Assembly: GCF_014642635.1 (NCBI RefSeq)
Contig: NZ_BMIQ01000001.1
Location: 744,001 to 808,000, forward strand
Length of the DNA stretch: 64,000 bases
Direction: 5' to 3'
Source: Aureimonas endophytica
GTDB taxonomy: Bacteria; Pseudomonadota; Alphaproteobacteria; Rhizobiales; Rhizobiaceae
The notes below the pieces were generated by a model. It saw nothing but the letters and a program-made list of their open reading frames with translations. It was not told the origin of the DNA and did not search any database. Shown here one piece after another: positions 55,800-64,000 of this stretch. The position numbers and the translations under genes are program-made. The first letter of the stretch is position 1, and every line of letters begins with the position of its first letter.

Positions 55800-56144
55800 C
55801 TAGCGGCTGACCACCGAAGTCCCGTCCACGTTGCGCAATTGCAGATGCGCGGCGGCCTCCGCCTTCAGCAGGGCGCGGCGGATATCTTCGCGTGGCACGG
55901 TCATCTCGTGCCGGCGGAAATCCTCCATCACCTTCTCGATCAGGCCCTCGTCGCCCTTGCCGGCAAGGTCGAGATTGACGAGCGCGCGGGCATAGTCCTC
56001 TTCCTCCGCCTCGCCGATGCCGAACATATGGGCCGCCCAAAGGCCGAAGCGTCGGTCGCGTGCCATCCGCGCGAGAAAGGCCACTTCCTGCTCATGCGCG
56101 AACTTGCGCTCGAAGGCCGCCTCGCGGTCCGGGAAAATGCTCAT
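55800..56144 (-). CDS. F1-ATPase inhibitor zeta subunit (DUF1476)
   Basis: The 114-residue helical protein matches the DUF1476 family throughout: MSIFPDREAAFERKFAHEQEVAFLARMARDRR at the start and GLWAAHMFGI in the middle. In Paracoccus and other alphaproteobacteria this is the zeta subunit, which binds the F1 part of ATP synthase and blocks ATP hydrolysis; the inhibitory part is the N-terminal helix. The start at 56144 fits the family exactly, with AGGAG upstream. It is a stand-alone gene followed by a likely terminator. Confidence 0.9.
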   Translation of the reverse strand: MSIFPDREAAFERKFAHEQEVAFLARMARDRRFGLWAAHMFGIGEAEEEDYARALVNLDLAGKGDEGLIEKVMEDFRRHEMTVPREDIRRALLKAEAAAHLQLRNVDGTSVVSR

Positions 56145-56350
56145 CTGCCTCTCCTCAGAAAGAACGTCCCCTCGCGACCCTCCATATAGGGTGGCGGAGC
56201 GGAATGGCGCAGCGGGAGCGAAGCGAAAACGCCGGGCCGTTTCGGCACGACGCCGTGACCGCAAATTCTTCATGCCTGCCGGTGCGAAACGGCGTCCGGG
56301 CTCGTGGCACTGGCCGGACGCGGCGCGGTTCCTCGCCGCGCGAGCGGCGC

Positions 56351-59300
56351 TCAGGCCGCCGCGATGTCGCGAGCGTCCGGTTCGTCTTCCGCCTCGGCCG
56401 CGCCGGCGACGAGGTCGCGCAGCCTGTCCTCCGGCATCGGCCGGGCCAGGAGGTAGCCCTGCACCTCGCGGCACTGGTCGCGCGCGAGCAGCGCCAGCTG
56501 GCCGTTCGTCTCGACGCCCTCCGCCGTGACGCTGAGGCCGAGCGAGCGGCCGAGGCCGAGGATCGCCTGCACCACCGCCCGGCCGCCGCCGCTGCCTTCG
56601 ATATCGGCGATGAACTTGCGGTCAATCTTGATGACGTCGAAGGGAAAGTCGCAGAGATAGCTCATCGACGAATAGCCGGTGCCGAAATCGTCCATCGCCA
56701 GCTTCACGCCGAGCGCCTTCAACTCGCCGATGATGCCGCGCGCCCGCTCCGCGTCCTCCATCAGCACGCCTTCGGTGATCTCCAGTTCGAGGCGCGAGCC
56801 GGCAAGACCGGACTCCGCCAGCGCCGAGGCGACGATCGCGACGAGATCGTCGTCGCGGAACTGCACCGGCGAGACGTTGACCGAAACGCCGATCCCGTCG
56901 AGGGGCGCGACGGTTTGACAGGCGGTGCGCAGGATCCATTCGCCGAGCGGCACGATGAGGCCGCTGCGCTCGGCGAGCGGAATGAAGTCGGCCGGGCTGA
57001 TGCGGCCGCGCTCGGGATGGGCCCAGCGCACCAGCGCCTCGACGCTGCGGATGGCGCGGGAATTCGTCTCGTAGCGCGGCTGGTATTCAAGGAAGAACTC
57101 GCCGACCGAGATGCCGCGCCGCATCTCCTCGGCCAGGCTGCGATGGGCGGCGATCCGCTCGTGCCGCTCCAGCGAATAGTAGCTGTAGATGTTGCGGCCG
57201 TCCTGCTTCGAGCGGTAGAGCGCGGCATCGGCGCAGCGCAGGAGCTCGTCCGCCGAGGTCGCGTCGGACGGCGCGATGGCGATGCCGATCGAGGCCGTCA
57301 CCGCCAGTTCCGCATCCTCGTGGCGGATCGGCGCCGAGAGCGAGGCGAGGAGCCGCAGGCAGAGCGTCTCGATCTCCTCGTCGCCGAGATTGGGCGCGGC
57401 GATCACGAATTCGTCGCCGCCGACCCGCGCCACGATCTGGTCGTCCTTCAGGAGACGCCGCAGCCGATCCGCGATCTCGCCGAGCACCCGGTCGCCGACC
57501 GGATGGCCATAGGTGTCGTTGATCGGCTTGAACCGGTCGAGATCGATGTAGAGAACCGCCATGCGGGCCGCCGGATGCGGCAGGGCCGAGGTCATGAAGC
57601 TCGCGAGGCGCGCCCGGTTCGGCAGGGCGGTCGCCGGATCGTGCTGCGCCTGCCGCTTGGCGTCCTCGTAGGCCTCGGCGATCGCCACGTTCTCCGTCAC
57701 GTCGCTCGCGAACTTGATCACCTTGAACGGCCGGCCGTCGAGATCGAGGACCGGGTTGTAGGTCGCCTGGAGCCAGAGTTCCCGTCCGTCCTTGCCGCGC
57801 CGCTTGTAGAGCCCGCTGTGAAAGGCGCCGGAGCGCAGCTTGTCCCAGAGGTCGCGATAGTCGTCGGTCTCGATCTGGCCGGGTTCCACCAGAACGGTGT
57901 GATGGCGCCCGCGAAGCTCCGCCAGATCGTAGCCGAGAATGGCGAGGATGTTGTCGTTGGCGTCGAGGATCGTACCGTCGAGCGCGAGGGTGATCACGCC
58001 TTGCGACTTGTGGATCGCCGCGATCTGGCCCTCGAAATCGGCGCGGCGCAGCTTCTCGCCGGTGATGTCGACCGCATATTGCACGACCTTGAAGGGGCGG
58101 CCGCCCATGTCGAGGATCGGGCTGTAGGTCGCCTGCAGCCAGACGTCGCGCCCGTCGCGCCCGACGCGGCGGAACTCGCCGGCCTGCGCCTCGCCCTTGG
58201 CGAGCGTCGCCCAGAAGGCGCGCTCCGCCTCCTCGCCTCCCGCCCCCGCCGGCACGAGGATGCGGTGCGGCTTGCCCAGGATCTCGGAATAGCGATAGCC
58301 GACCGTCTCGAGGAAATTGTCGTTCGCGTCGAGGATCGTGCCGTCGAGCGCGTAGGACACGACGCATTGCGACTGGTGAATGGCGGCGATCTGCCCCTCG
58401 TGCTCGGCCTGCTGCAGCCGCTCCTCCGTGACGATGCTGGCATATTTCACCACCCGCATCGCCCGGCCGTTCATGTCGAAGATCGGGTTGTAGGTCGCCT
58501 GCAGCCAGACCTCGCGGCCGTCCTTGCCGATGCGGCGATATTGGCCGGAGCGGTGACGCCCGGCGCGCAGATCGCGCCAGAATGCGGCATATTCGGAACT
58601 ATGGGCATGGGCCGGCTCGACGAACATGCGGTGATGGCGCCCGCGCACCTCGTCGAGCGAATAGCCGAAGGCTTCGAGAAAGAGCGCGTTGGCGTCGAGA
58701 ATGGCGCCCTGCATGTCGAAGGCGGCGACGGCCTGCGACTTATGGATGGCGGCGATCTGCCACTGATATTCGGCCTGGCGCAGCTTCTGCGCCGTCACGT
58801 CGGTCGCGTATTTCACGATCTTCGACAGGCGGCCCGACGGATCGAAGATCGGACTATAGGTGGCCTGGAGCCAGATCTCGCGGCCGTCCTTGCCGATGCG
58901 GCGATATTCGCCGGCCTGATGACGGCCCTCGGCGAGCGTCGTCCAGAAATCGGCATAGGCCTCGCCTGCGGCCTCCTCCGGCGCGACGAACATGCGGTGA
59001 TGGCGCCCGATCACCTCGTTCGCCGCATAGCCCATCGTATGGAGAAAGAGGGCGTTCGCGGCGAGGACGGTGCCGTCGGCGGCGAAATGCACGACCGCCT
59101 GCGCCACGTCGATCGCCTCGATCTGGCCGCGATCGTCGGCCGTCCGCAGCAATTGGTCGGAAACGTCGGAGACGATCACGGCGGTTTCGATCAGCCGCCC
59201 ATCCGCGTCGCGGATCGGCGCGAAATGGCTCTCGACCCAGAGTTCGGAACCGTCCTTGCGCAGCCGGCGCAACCGCTTCGTCCAGTTCTCGCCGGGCCGC

Positions 59301-59524
59301 ACGCGCGGGCGATCGGCCGGACGGCCGGAGGTGTCGTCCTTCGGCGCGAAAATCGAGACGTCGCGGCCGACGATCTCCTCCAGCTCGTAGCCGAACAGCC
59401 GCAGGAAGCGGTTGTTGGCGCGCGCGATCCGCCCTTCGGCATCGAGGACGAGGGTCGCGAAGCTTCGGTTCAGCGCCTGCATCTCCGCCGGGACGTTGCA
59501 GGGCTCGGCAGGCGTGGTCCGCAC
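56351..59524 (-). CDS. Multi-PAS GGDEF-EAL cyclic-di-GMP protein
   Basis: The 1057-residue protein has five PAS domains (about residues 15-125, 134-250, 257-370, 379-490, 501-612), then GGDEF (about 622-780) and EAL (about 795-1040). PAS 2-5 are close copies spaced 122 residues apart, each with QIAAIH-type starts and DGREVWLQATY. The GGDEF motif is intact (GGDEF at 702-706), so diguanylate cyclase activity is possible; the EAL motif at 829-831 and later DDFGTGYSS are also intact, so phosphodiesterase activity is possible. No membrane helix is visible; the protein appears cytosolic. Which activity dominates cannot be told. Confidence 0.93.
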   Translation of the reverse strand: MRTTPAEPCNVPAEMQALNRSFATLVLDAEGRIARANNRFLRLFGYELEEIVGRDVSIFAPKDDTSGRPADRPRVRPGENWTKRLRRLRKDGSELWVESHFAPIRDADGRLIETAVIVSDVSDQLLRTADDRGQIEAIDVAQAVVHFAADGTVLAANALFLHTMGYAANEVIGRHHRMFVAPEEAAGEAYADFWTTLAEGRHQAGEYRRIGKDGREIWLQATYSPIFDPSGRLSKIVKYATDVTAQKLRQAEYQWQIAAIHKSQAVAAFDMQGAILDANALFLEAFGYSLDEVRGRHHRMFVEPAHAHSSEYAAFWRDLRAGRHRSGQYRRIGKDGREVWLQATYNPIFDMNGRAMRVVKYASIVTEERLQQAEHEGQIAAIHQSQCVVSYALDGTILDANDNFLETVGYRYSEILGKPHRILVPAGAGGEEAERAFWATLAKGEAQAGEFRRVGRDGRDVWLQATYSPILDMGGRPFKVVQYAVDITGEKLRRADFEGQIAAIHKSQGVITLALDGTILDANDNILAILGYDLAELRGRHHTVLVEPGQIETDDYRDLWDKLRSGAFHSGLYKRRGKDGRELWLQATYNPVLDLDGRPFKVIKFASDVTENVAIAEAYEDAKRQAQHDPATALPNRARLASFMTSALPHPAARMAVLYIDLDRFKPINDTYGHPVGDRVLGEIADRLRRLLKDDQIVARVGGDEFVIAAPNLGDEEIETLCLRLLASLSAPIRHEDAELAVTASIGIAIAPSDATSADELLRCADAALYRSKQDGRNIYSYYSLERHERIAAHRSLAEEMRRGISVGEFFLEYQPRYETNSRAIRSVEALVRWAHPERGRISPADFIPLAERSGLIVPLGEWILRTACQTVAPLDGIGVSVNVSPVQFRDDDLVAIVASALAESGLAGSRLELEITEGVLMEDAERARGIIGELKALGVKLAMDDFGTGYSSMSYLCDFPFDVIKIDRKFIADIEGSGGGRAVVQAILGLGRSLGLSVTAEGVETNGQLALLARDQCREVQGYLLARPMPEDRLRDLVAGAAEAEDEPDARDIAAA

Positions 59525-59639
59525 GAAGAGGCACTCGGTTAGGTATGCCGGCAGTCTAGAAAGACATTCTTGACCGGCCGTGAAGCCCCCATCGGGATTC
59601 CTTGCCAGATCAGGACGTTATCTTGCCTGGCTATCCATA

Positions 59640-62600
59640 TCATAGCCGGTGGATGCGCACGCCCGGCTCGACGCTCGCGGCGATGTCGCAGATATGCCGG
59701 TGATGGGTCAGGTAGACGACCTGCCCGAGGCGCGACATCTCGGCGAGGAGGCGCAGCACCTCGGTGGAGCGCGGCTCGTCGAAGGTCTCCATGATGTCGT
59801 CGGCGACGAAGGGCACGGCCCGCCGGGCGGTGGCGAATTCGCGGTAGCCGGCCAGCCGCAGCGCCAGATAGAGCTGGAAGCGCGTCCCCTTCGACATGTC
59901 GGCGGCGAGCTTCGAGCCGCCCTCGCGGGCGAGGCCGATCAGCGTCTCGCGATCCTTGTCCGAACGGGTGGAGAGCCCGGCATAGTCGCCCCGCGTCATC
60001 GCCGCGAAGGCTTCGGAGGCGCGGTTCATCATCGAGCTCTGATGCTTGTCGCGATAGACGCGCAGCGCGCCCTGCGCGACGAGCGCGCCGGTGCGCAGGC
60101 GCAGATAGCGCAGCGCCGCCTCCTCGATCCGCAGAAGCGCGGTGCGCCGCTCGGTCTCCAGCCGCGCCACCGCGTCGTCGCCGCCGACGGCGGCCAGCCG
60201 GTCCTCGGCGCGAGTCCGCTCGCCGAAGGCCGCCTGACGGCGCGCTTCGAGATCGTCCAGCCGCGCGGCGAGTTCCGCCTCCTCGCGCTCGACGGCCGGC
60301 AGATCGCCCGTCGCCAGTTCGGCGAGAGCCTCGTCCAGCGAGGCGGCCCGCAATTCGCCGAGGATCCGCCGCGCGAGTTCGGCGCGCCGCACCTCGATCC
60401 GGTCGCGTTCGGCGCAGGCCGCGACGGCGCTGTTCACTTCGTCCAGCGTCGCGACGGCGAAGAAGGCGGTGAGTTCCGCCTTGCGCTGGCCCTGGCGCTC
60501 GAGATCCGCGGCGATCGCCTCGGCCTCGCCGCAGAGCCGGTCGCGCTCGGCCAGCCTTTCCCGCCGCGCGTCGCGCGCCCGCTCGGCCCGTTCGAGGGCG
60601 AGGCCAAGGTCGCGCGCCGCCTCCTCCGGGGCCTCCGGCCGCGTCTCGTGGCCGAGCCGCCGGCAAAGCCCGGCGACGGCCAGGACGAAGGCCTCGCATT
60701 CCTCTTCCAGGCTTGCAATGCGGCGCCGCGCCTCGTTCCGCTCGCGCAACAGGGCCGGCAGGCGGTCGAGCACGCTCAAGACCTCGCGCACCGCGCTGAG
60801 CGGCTGATCCGCCGGCATCCAGGTGGCGGCCAGGGCCTCCCGCCAGCGCCGGTCCCAGGTCGCCGCCTCGGCGTTGGCGGCGTCCCGATCCTCCCGGCGG
60901 GTGGCCAGCGCCGCCTCGGCCTCTCCGACGCGCCGTGTGAGGGCCAGCCGTTCGGCCTGCTCCGCCGTCTGGCGCGTCAGCAGCGCTTCCGCGAGGGCCA
61001 CAAGGTCCGGCAGCGTCAGGCCGTCGCCGCTTTCGCCGCAACGCGCGAGCGCCTTCGCCAGCGCCTCCCGATCGCGCTCCGCCGTCCGGTCGAGCCCCTC
61101 CAGCTCGGCTTCCCCATCGGCGAGAAGCGTAAAGGCCCCGAGCGCCTCGTCGCGGCGGCGGCTCCAGCCGGCGATCCGGTCGAGACGCGTCTCGACCGGC
61201 GTCTCCGCCGTCCAGCCGAGATCGAGCGGCAGGGCCTCGTCGATTTCGGCGAGAAGCGCCGCCGCTTCAGTCTCCGCTTCCGTTTCCAAGGCGGCCTCGC
61301 GGGCGGCGGCGCGGTGCTCGTCATCGAGACGCGCCTTGGCCGCCCGCAGATCGGCGATAAGGGCCGCCTGCCGGAGACGATCGTCGGTCAACCGGTCGTC
61401 CGCTTCCAGCGCCGTCGCGAAATGCCGCGCGCTGCCCTCATCGAGCCGTTCGAGATGCGCGGTCCAGGCGGCGTCACGCGCCGCGCGCAGCCGCGCGGCT
61501 TCGGCATCGTCGATCGCGCCGACCGTCATGCGCAGGCCCGCCAGCCGCGCCTCGCCCTCCGCCATCGCCTCCGCCAGCGCGCGGCGGCGGTCCCGGTGCC
61601 CGGTCTGCCGCCGCTCGATGGCGCCGGCCCGTGCCCGCCAGGCCTCGATGCGCCGCGCTTCGGGCAGATTCAGCGCCCGCAGCCGCGCGGCGTCGCCGCT
61701 CCAGGGCGCCAGAGCCTCGATCGCCTCGGCGACCCGCCGGTGCTGCCGGGCCAGGTCCTGCTCGGCAAGACGCCGCCGCGCGGCGGTCTCGCCCTGGCGC
61801 AGCCGCCGCAGCACGACCTCGACGGCGCGAAGCTCGGCTTCGCCGGCCGCATCCGCGCCGGCCGCGCGCTCTTCCCCCTCGCGCGCCTGCCGGAGGCGCT
61901 CGCTCGCCTCGCGCCATTCCCGCTCGGCGGTCGCCTGCCTCGCCTCGATGCCGGAGCGCGTCTCGATCAGCTCGCGCAGCGCGCCGGCAACGGGCGCGGG
62001 GAGAACGAGCGCCGAGGCGTCACCCTCCGCCGGCCGACCGAGAGCATCGACAAGGCCGGCGATGGCGCTTTCGGCGCTGGCCAGCGCGAGACGGCGCTGC
62101 GGCAGATCCTCGGCGGCGCCGGCGAAGCGACCGCGCCGCTCGACCAGCGACCGGATCGCCTCGCCTTCCGCGAGCAGCGCCTCGTCGACGGTGATCGTCC
62201 CGATCTCGGCGCCGAGCCGCGCGATGGCCTCGGCCACGCCCTCGCGGCGAGTTTCCAGGCGCGACTGCGCGACCATCAGGCCGGGCAGTTCCGCCGACCA
62301 GTCGGCGGGCGGACGTGGCAGGCCGGCATGGCGCGCGAGATCGCGGCCGAGATCCTCCTGCTCGACCGCCAGGGGATGGGCGCGCAGCAGGCGTCGCGCG
62401 CGGTCGAGCCGCGCCTTGACCTCGGCGGTCTCGGCCATCGTCGCCTCATAGGTCTCCGAGGCCCTGGCAAGGCCGGCGCGCAGACTCGCGAAGGCCGAAA
62501 CGGCGGTATCGATCGCCTCGCGCTCGCCCTTCAGCTCGCGCAGGCGGTGCTTCAGCCCCGCGATCTCCGTGCTCTGCGCCTTCTTGCGGTGGATGCGCCC

Positions 62601-63113
62601 CGCCTCTTCGCCGAGTTCGGCAAGGACCGCGCTGACCTCGGCGAGCCCGGCACTCGCGGAGAACAGCAATTCGCCGAGATCGCCCTTGCTCTGGAGAATG
62701 GCGTCGCCGCCTCGTTCCAACGTCTCGTCGTCCAACGAGAACATGGTGCGATAGGCGTCGCGCGTCAGGCCCGACAGCGCGCCGGCCAGAAGGGTCTCGC
62801 CGACCGGGCGCCCGCTCGGGTCGAGCAGAGAGCCGGCCCGGAGCTTGCGCCGGACGAGATCGTGCGACGCCCCGTCGAATTCGAGACAGGCCCCGACTTC
62901 CATCGCCGGATAGGCATGGAGGAAATTGTAGCGGCTGCGCTCCTCGATGCCGAAGAGAAGATCGAGATAAGCGGCGAAGGCCGTCGACTTGCCCGCTTCG
63001 TTCAGGCCGTAGACGATATGGAAATCCGGTTCGCCCGGCGCCGAGGCGCCGAAATCCAGCGAGCGCTCGGTGAACTTGCCGTAGCGCGTCAGGTCGAGAC
63101 GGCGCAGGCGCAT
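59640..63113 (-). CDS. YhaN-type SMC-like ATPase
   Basis: The 1157-residue protein has the ABC/SMC split layout. The N-terminus holds a Walker A in GLNEAGKSTAFAAY (about residues 38-51) and the C-terminus a signature region and Walker B (KGTRFQLYLALRLAGY, PFVADDIMETFDEPRS). Between them lie about 850 residues of charged coiled coil rich in Ala, Arg and Glu. The YhaN family (AAA_27) accompanies a YhaO-type nuclease, analogous to SbcC/Rad50. The start overlaps the stop of the nuclease gene by one base (TGATG). DNA-end processing is the inferred role. Confidence 0.88.
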   Translation of the reverse strand: MRLRRLDLTRYGKFTERSLDFGASAPGEPDFHIVYGLNEAGKSTAFAAYLDLLFGIEERSRYNFLHAYPAMEVGACLEFDGASHDLVRRKLRAGSLLDPSGRPVGETLLAGALSGLTRDAYRTMFSLDDETLERGGDAILQSKGDLGELLFSASAGLAEVSAVLAELGEEAGRIHRKKAQSTEIAGLKHRLRELKGEREAIDTAVSAFASLRAGLARASETYEATMAETAEVKARLDRARRLLRAHPLAVEQEDLGRDLARHAGLPRPPADWSAELPGLMVAQSRLETRREGVAEAIARLGAEIGTITVDEALLAEGEAIRSLVERRGRFAGAAEDLPQRRLALASAESAIAGLVDALGRPAEGDASALVLPAPVAGALRELIETRSGIEARQATAEREWREASERLRQAREGEERAAGADAAGEAELRAVEVVLRRLRQGETAARRRLAEQDLARQHRRVAEAIEALAPWSGDAARLRALNLPEARRIEAWRARAGAIERRQTGHRDRRRALAEAMAEGEARLAGLRMTVGAIDDAEAARLRAARDAAWTAHLERLDEGSARHFATALEADDRLTDDRLRQAALIADLRAAKARLDDEHRAAAREAALETEAETEAAALLAEIDEALPLDLGWTAETPVETRLDRIAGWSRRRDEALGAFTLLADGEAELEGLDRTAERDREALAKALARCGESGDGLTLPDLVALAEALLTRQTAEQAERLALTRRVGEAEAALATRREDRDAANAEAATWDRRWREALAATWMPADQPLSAVREVLSVLDRLPALLRERNEARRRIASLEEECEAFVLAVAGLCRRLGHETRPEAPEEAARDLGLALERAERARDARRERLAERDRLCGEAEAIAADLERQGQRKAELTAFFAVATLDEVNSAVAACAERDRIEVRRAELARRILGELRAASLDEALAELATGDLPAVEREEAELAARLDDLEARRQAAFGERTRAEDRLAAVGGDDAVARLETERRTALLRIEEAALRYLRLRTGALVAQGALRVYRDKHQSSMMNRASEAFAAMTRGDYAGLSTRSDKDRETLIGLAREGGSKLAADMSKGTRFQLYLALRLAGYREFATARRAVPFVADDIMETFDEPRSTEVLRLLAEMSRLGQVVYLTHHRHICDIAASVEPGVRIHRL

Positions 63114-64000
63114 CAGGCCTCCTCCGCCATGCCGCCGGCGATGAGGCGCGCGAGGACGTCGCGGCTGCCATCCTCCAGAAGACGATCGACGAAGGCCTCG
63201 AACCCGGCCTCGTCCCCGCCGCTGAAGTTGCGGATCTCGCCCGGCAGGTCCTCGCCGAGTTCCTTGACGAGCTGGCGCACCTCCTCGCGCAGGCCCGGAC
63301 TGCCGGCGATCTCCGCCCGCATGAGGGCGCCGAATTCCGTCACGGGATCGGCGCCGGAACCGCGCAGGCGATCCTCCGCCTCCCGCGTCGCGATGCCGAT
63401 CTTCTCGATCCAGACCTTGCCGATGCCCTCGGCCTGCCGTTCCGCCTCGGCGAGCATCAGGTCGAGATCGCGATGCAGCTGCCAGGACAGGGGCGTCGCG
63501 CCGGTGAGCGTCAGCCGGGCGACGAGATGCGGCGAGGCCGCCCCGGTGCGGGCCTTGGCCAGAGCCCGGCCCACCGCGTCCACCGCCTCGCGCCAGGTCG
63601 CCGACCCCGAAAGATCGACCTCGACCCGGCCGAATTCGGCGATGCTGGTGCGCCGCTCCTCGACCGCGATCGTGCCGTCGTCTCCCACCGTCACCAGCGA
63701 GACGGTCTTGGCGCCGGCCTCGTTGATGTCGCGGCCCTGCGGAATGCCGGGCATCACCACCGTCGTCGCGCCGCGATGCTCGGCGCGCTGGTGGATATGG
63801 CCGAGCGCCCAGTAGCGGAAGCCGTGCTTTTGCAGATCGGCGAGGCTGACCGGCGCGTAGACGTCGTGGCCGAGCGCGCCGCCGAGGCTCGTATGCATGA
63901 TGCCGATATTCACGGCGTCCGGCACCGGCGGCCGGTAGCCGGGCAGAAGGCTGTCCGGCGCCTGCGGCTTGGCGAAGCTCATGCCGTGGATGACGATGTC
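63113..64000 (-). CDS. YhaO/SbcD-type metallophosphoesterase (5' end outside window)
   Basis: The gene is cut by the window end. The visible 295 residues are the C-terminal two thirds: IHG, then GIMHTSLGG, and the metallophosphoesterase motif WALGHIHQ (GHxH), followed by MPGIPQGRDINE and a C-terminal accessory domain. These match YhaO and SbcD/Mre11-like DNA exonucleases. The N-terminal metal-binding motifs (DxH, GDxxD) lie beyond the window. It overlaps the YhaN-type ATPase gene, so the two should form a complex like SbcCD. Confidence 0.87.
   Translation of the reverse strand, partial: DIVIHGMSFAKPQAPDSLLPGYRPPVPDAVNIGIMHTSLGGALGHDVYAPVSLADLQKHGFRYWALGHIHQRAEHRGATTVVMPGIPQGRDINEAGAKTVSLVTVGDDGTIAVEERRTSIAEFGRVEVDLSGSATWREAVDAVGRALAKARTGAASPHLVARLTLTGATPLSWQLHRDLDLMLAEAERQAEGIGKVWIEKIGIATREAEDRLRGSGADPVTEFGALMRAEIAGSPGLREEVRQLVKELGEDLPGEIRNFSGGDEAGFEAFVDRLLEDGSRDVLARLIAGGMAEEA

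Noticed and set aside
59649-63815. Plus-strand open frame opposite the YhaN-type gene
   Set aside because: It spans two convincingly coding minus-strand genes and has only compositional bias.
1-64000. CRISPR arrays, IS elements, prophage or toxin-antitoxin modules
   Set aside because: No regularly spaced short repeats, transposase, integrase or toxin-antitoxin pair was recognised on either strand.

Overview
The window is GC-rich (roughly two thirds G+C by eye) and chromosomal in character. Gene content points to an alphaproteobacterium of the Hyphomicrobiales (Rhizobiales). The main pointers are a giant GPR-like polar-growth coiled-coil protein, the F1-ATPase inhibitor family DUF1476, a class II DAHP synthase, a malic enzyme with a C-terminal phosphotransacetylase-like domain, a B12-dependent ribonucleotide reductase, DUF1127 paired with a MocR regulator, and three TadE/TadG-like genes. 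Aurantimonadaceae would fit, but the family is a guess. I see no IS element, prophage or CRISPR array.

Layout. 1-0.9 kb: tail of an unidentified gene, an adrenodoxin-type ferredoxin and an HPt phosphotransfer protein. 1.3-8.6 kb: one 2429-residue membrane-anchored coiled-coil protein with seven 58-residue repeats. 8.6-9.2 kb: non-coding, with two terminators and a 145-bp inverted repeat. 9.2-13.6 kb (minus strand): a lipid-transport operon mlaE(STAS)-mlaF-mlaD-auxiliary lipoprotein. 13.8-31.3 kb: core metabolism, namely dipeptide epimerase, malic enzyme, a glutamyl-tRNA synthetase, DUF1003 and DedA membrane proteins, DAHP synthase, a GH3 glycosidase with a small Tat-type protein, gamma-glutamylcyclotransferase and glutathione reductase, DUF2059, rpiA, gph, tRNA-Val and nadE. 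31.5-38.9 kb: an HTH protein behind a perfect palindrome, tRNA-Asn, tRNA-Cys, a sulfur cluster (cysK, AlaX editing protein, mercaptopyruvate sulfurtransferase) with GNAT and hydrolase genes, and a divergent DUF1127/MocR pair with shared repeats.

39.5-42.4 kb: three translationally coupled TadE/TadG-like genes, the first carrying a large glycine-rich beta-solenoid made of about 21-residue repeats. 42.4-51.6 kb: ilvA, tRNA-Leu, a MerR regulator with a textbook 19-bp-spacer promoter driving a carboxymuconolactone decarboxylase-like protein, wrbA, a CinA-like domain protein, xanthine phosphoribosyltransferase, and nrdJ behind paired NrdR boxes. 51.6-55.8 kb looks less conserved: an orphan minus-strand terminator, a spermidine-synthase-like gene, a LysR/DapA-family pair, and a GNAT gene whose 3' end runs into an antisense remnant of a GlxA-type AraC regulator. 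55.8-64 kb: DUF1476, a five-PAS GGDEF-EAL protein, and a YhaN/YhaO-type ATPase-nuclease pair cut by the window end.

The strongest candidates for something under-described are the solenoid-bearing pseudopilin operon, the repeat-expanded GPR-like protein, and several clean regulatory palindromes (31414-31440, 37437-37526, 43895-43925, 47609-47654).
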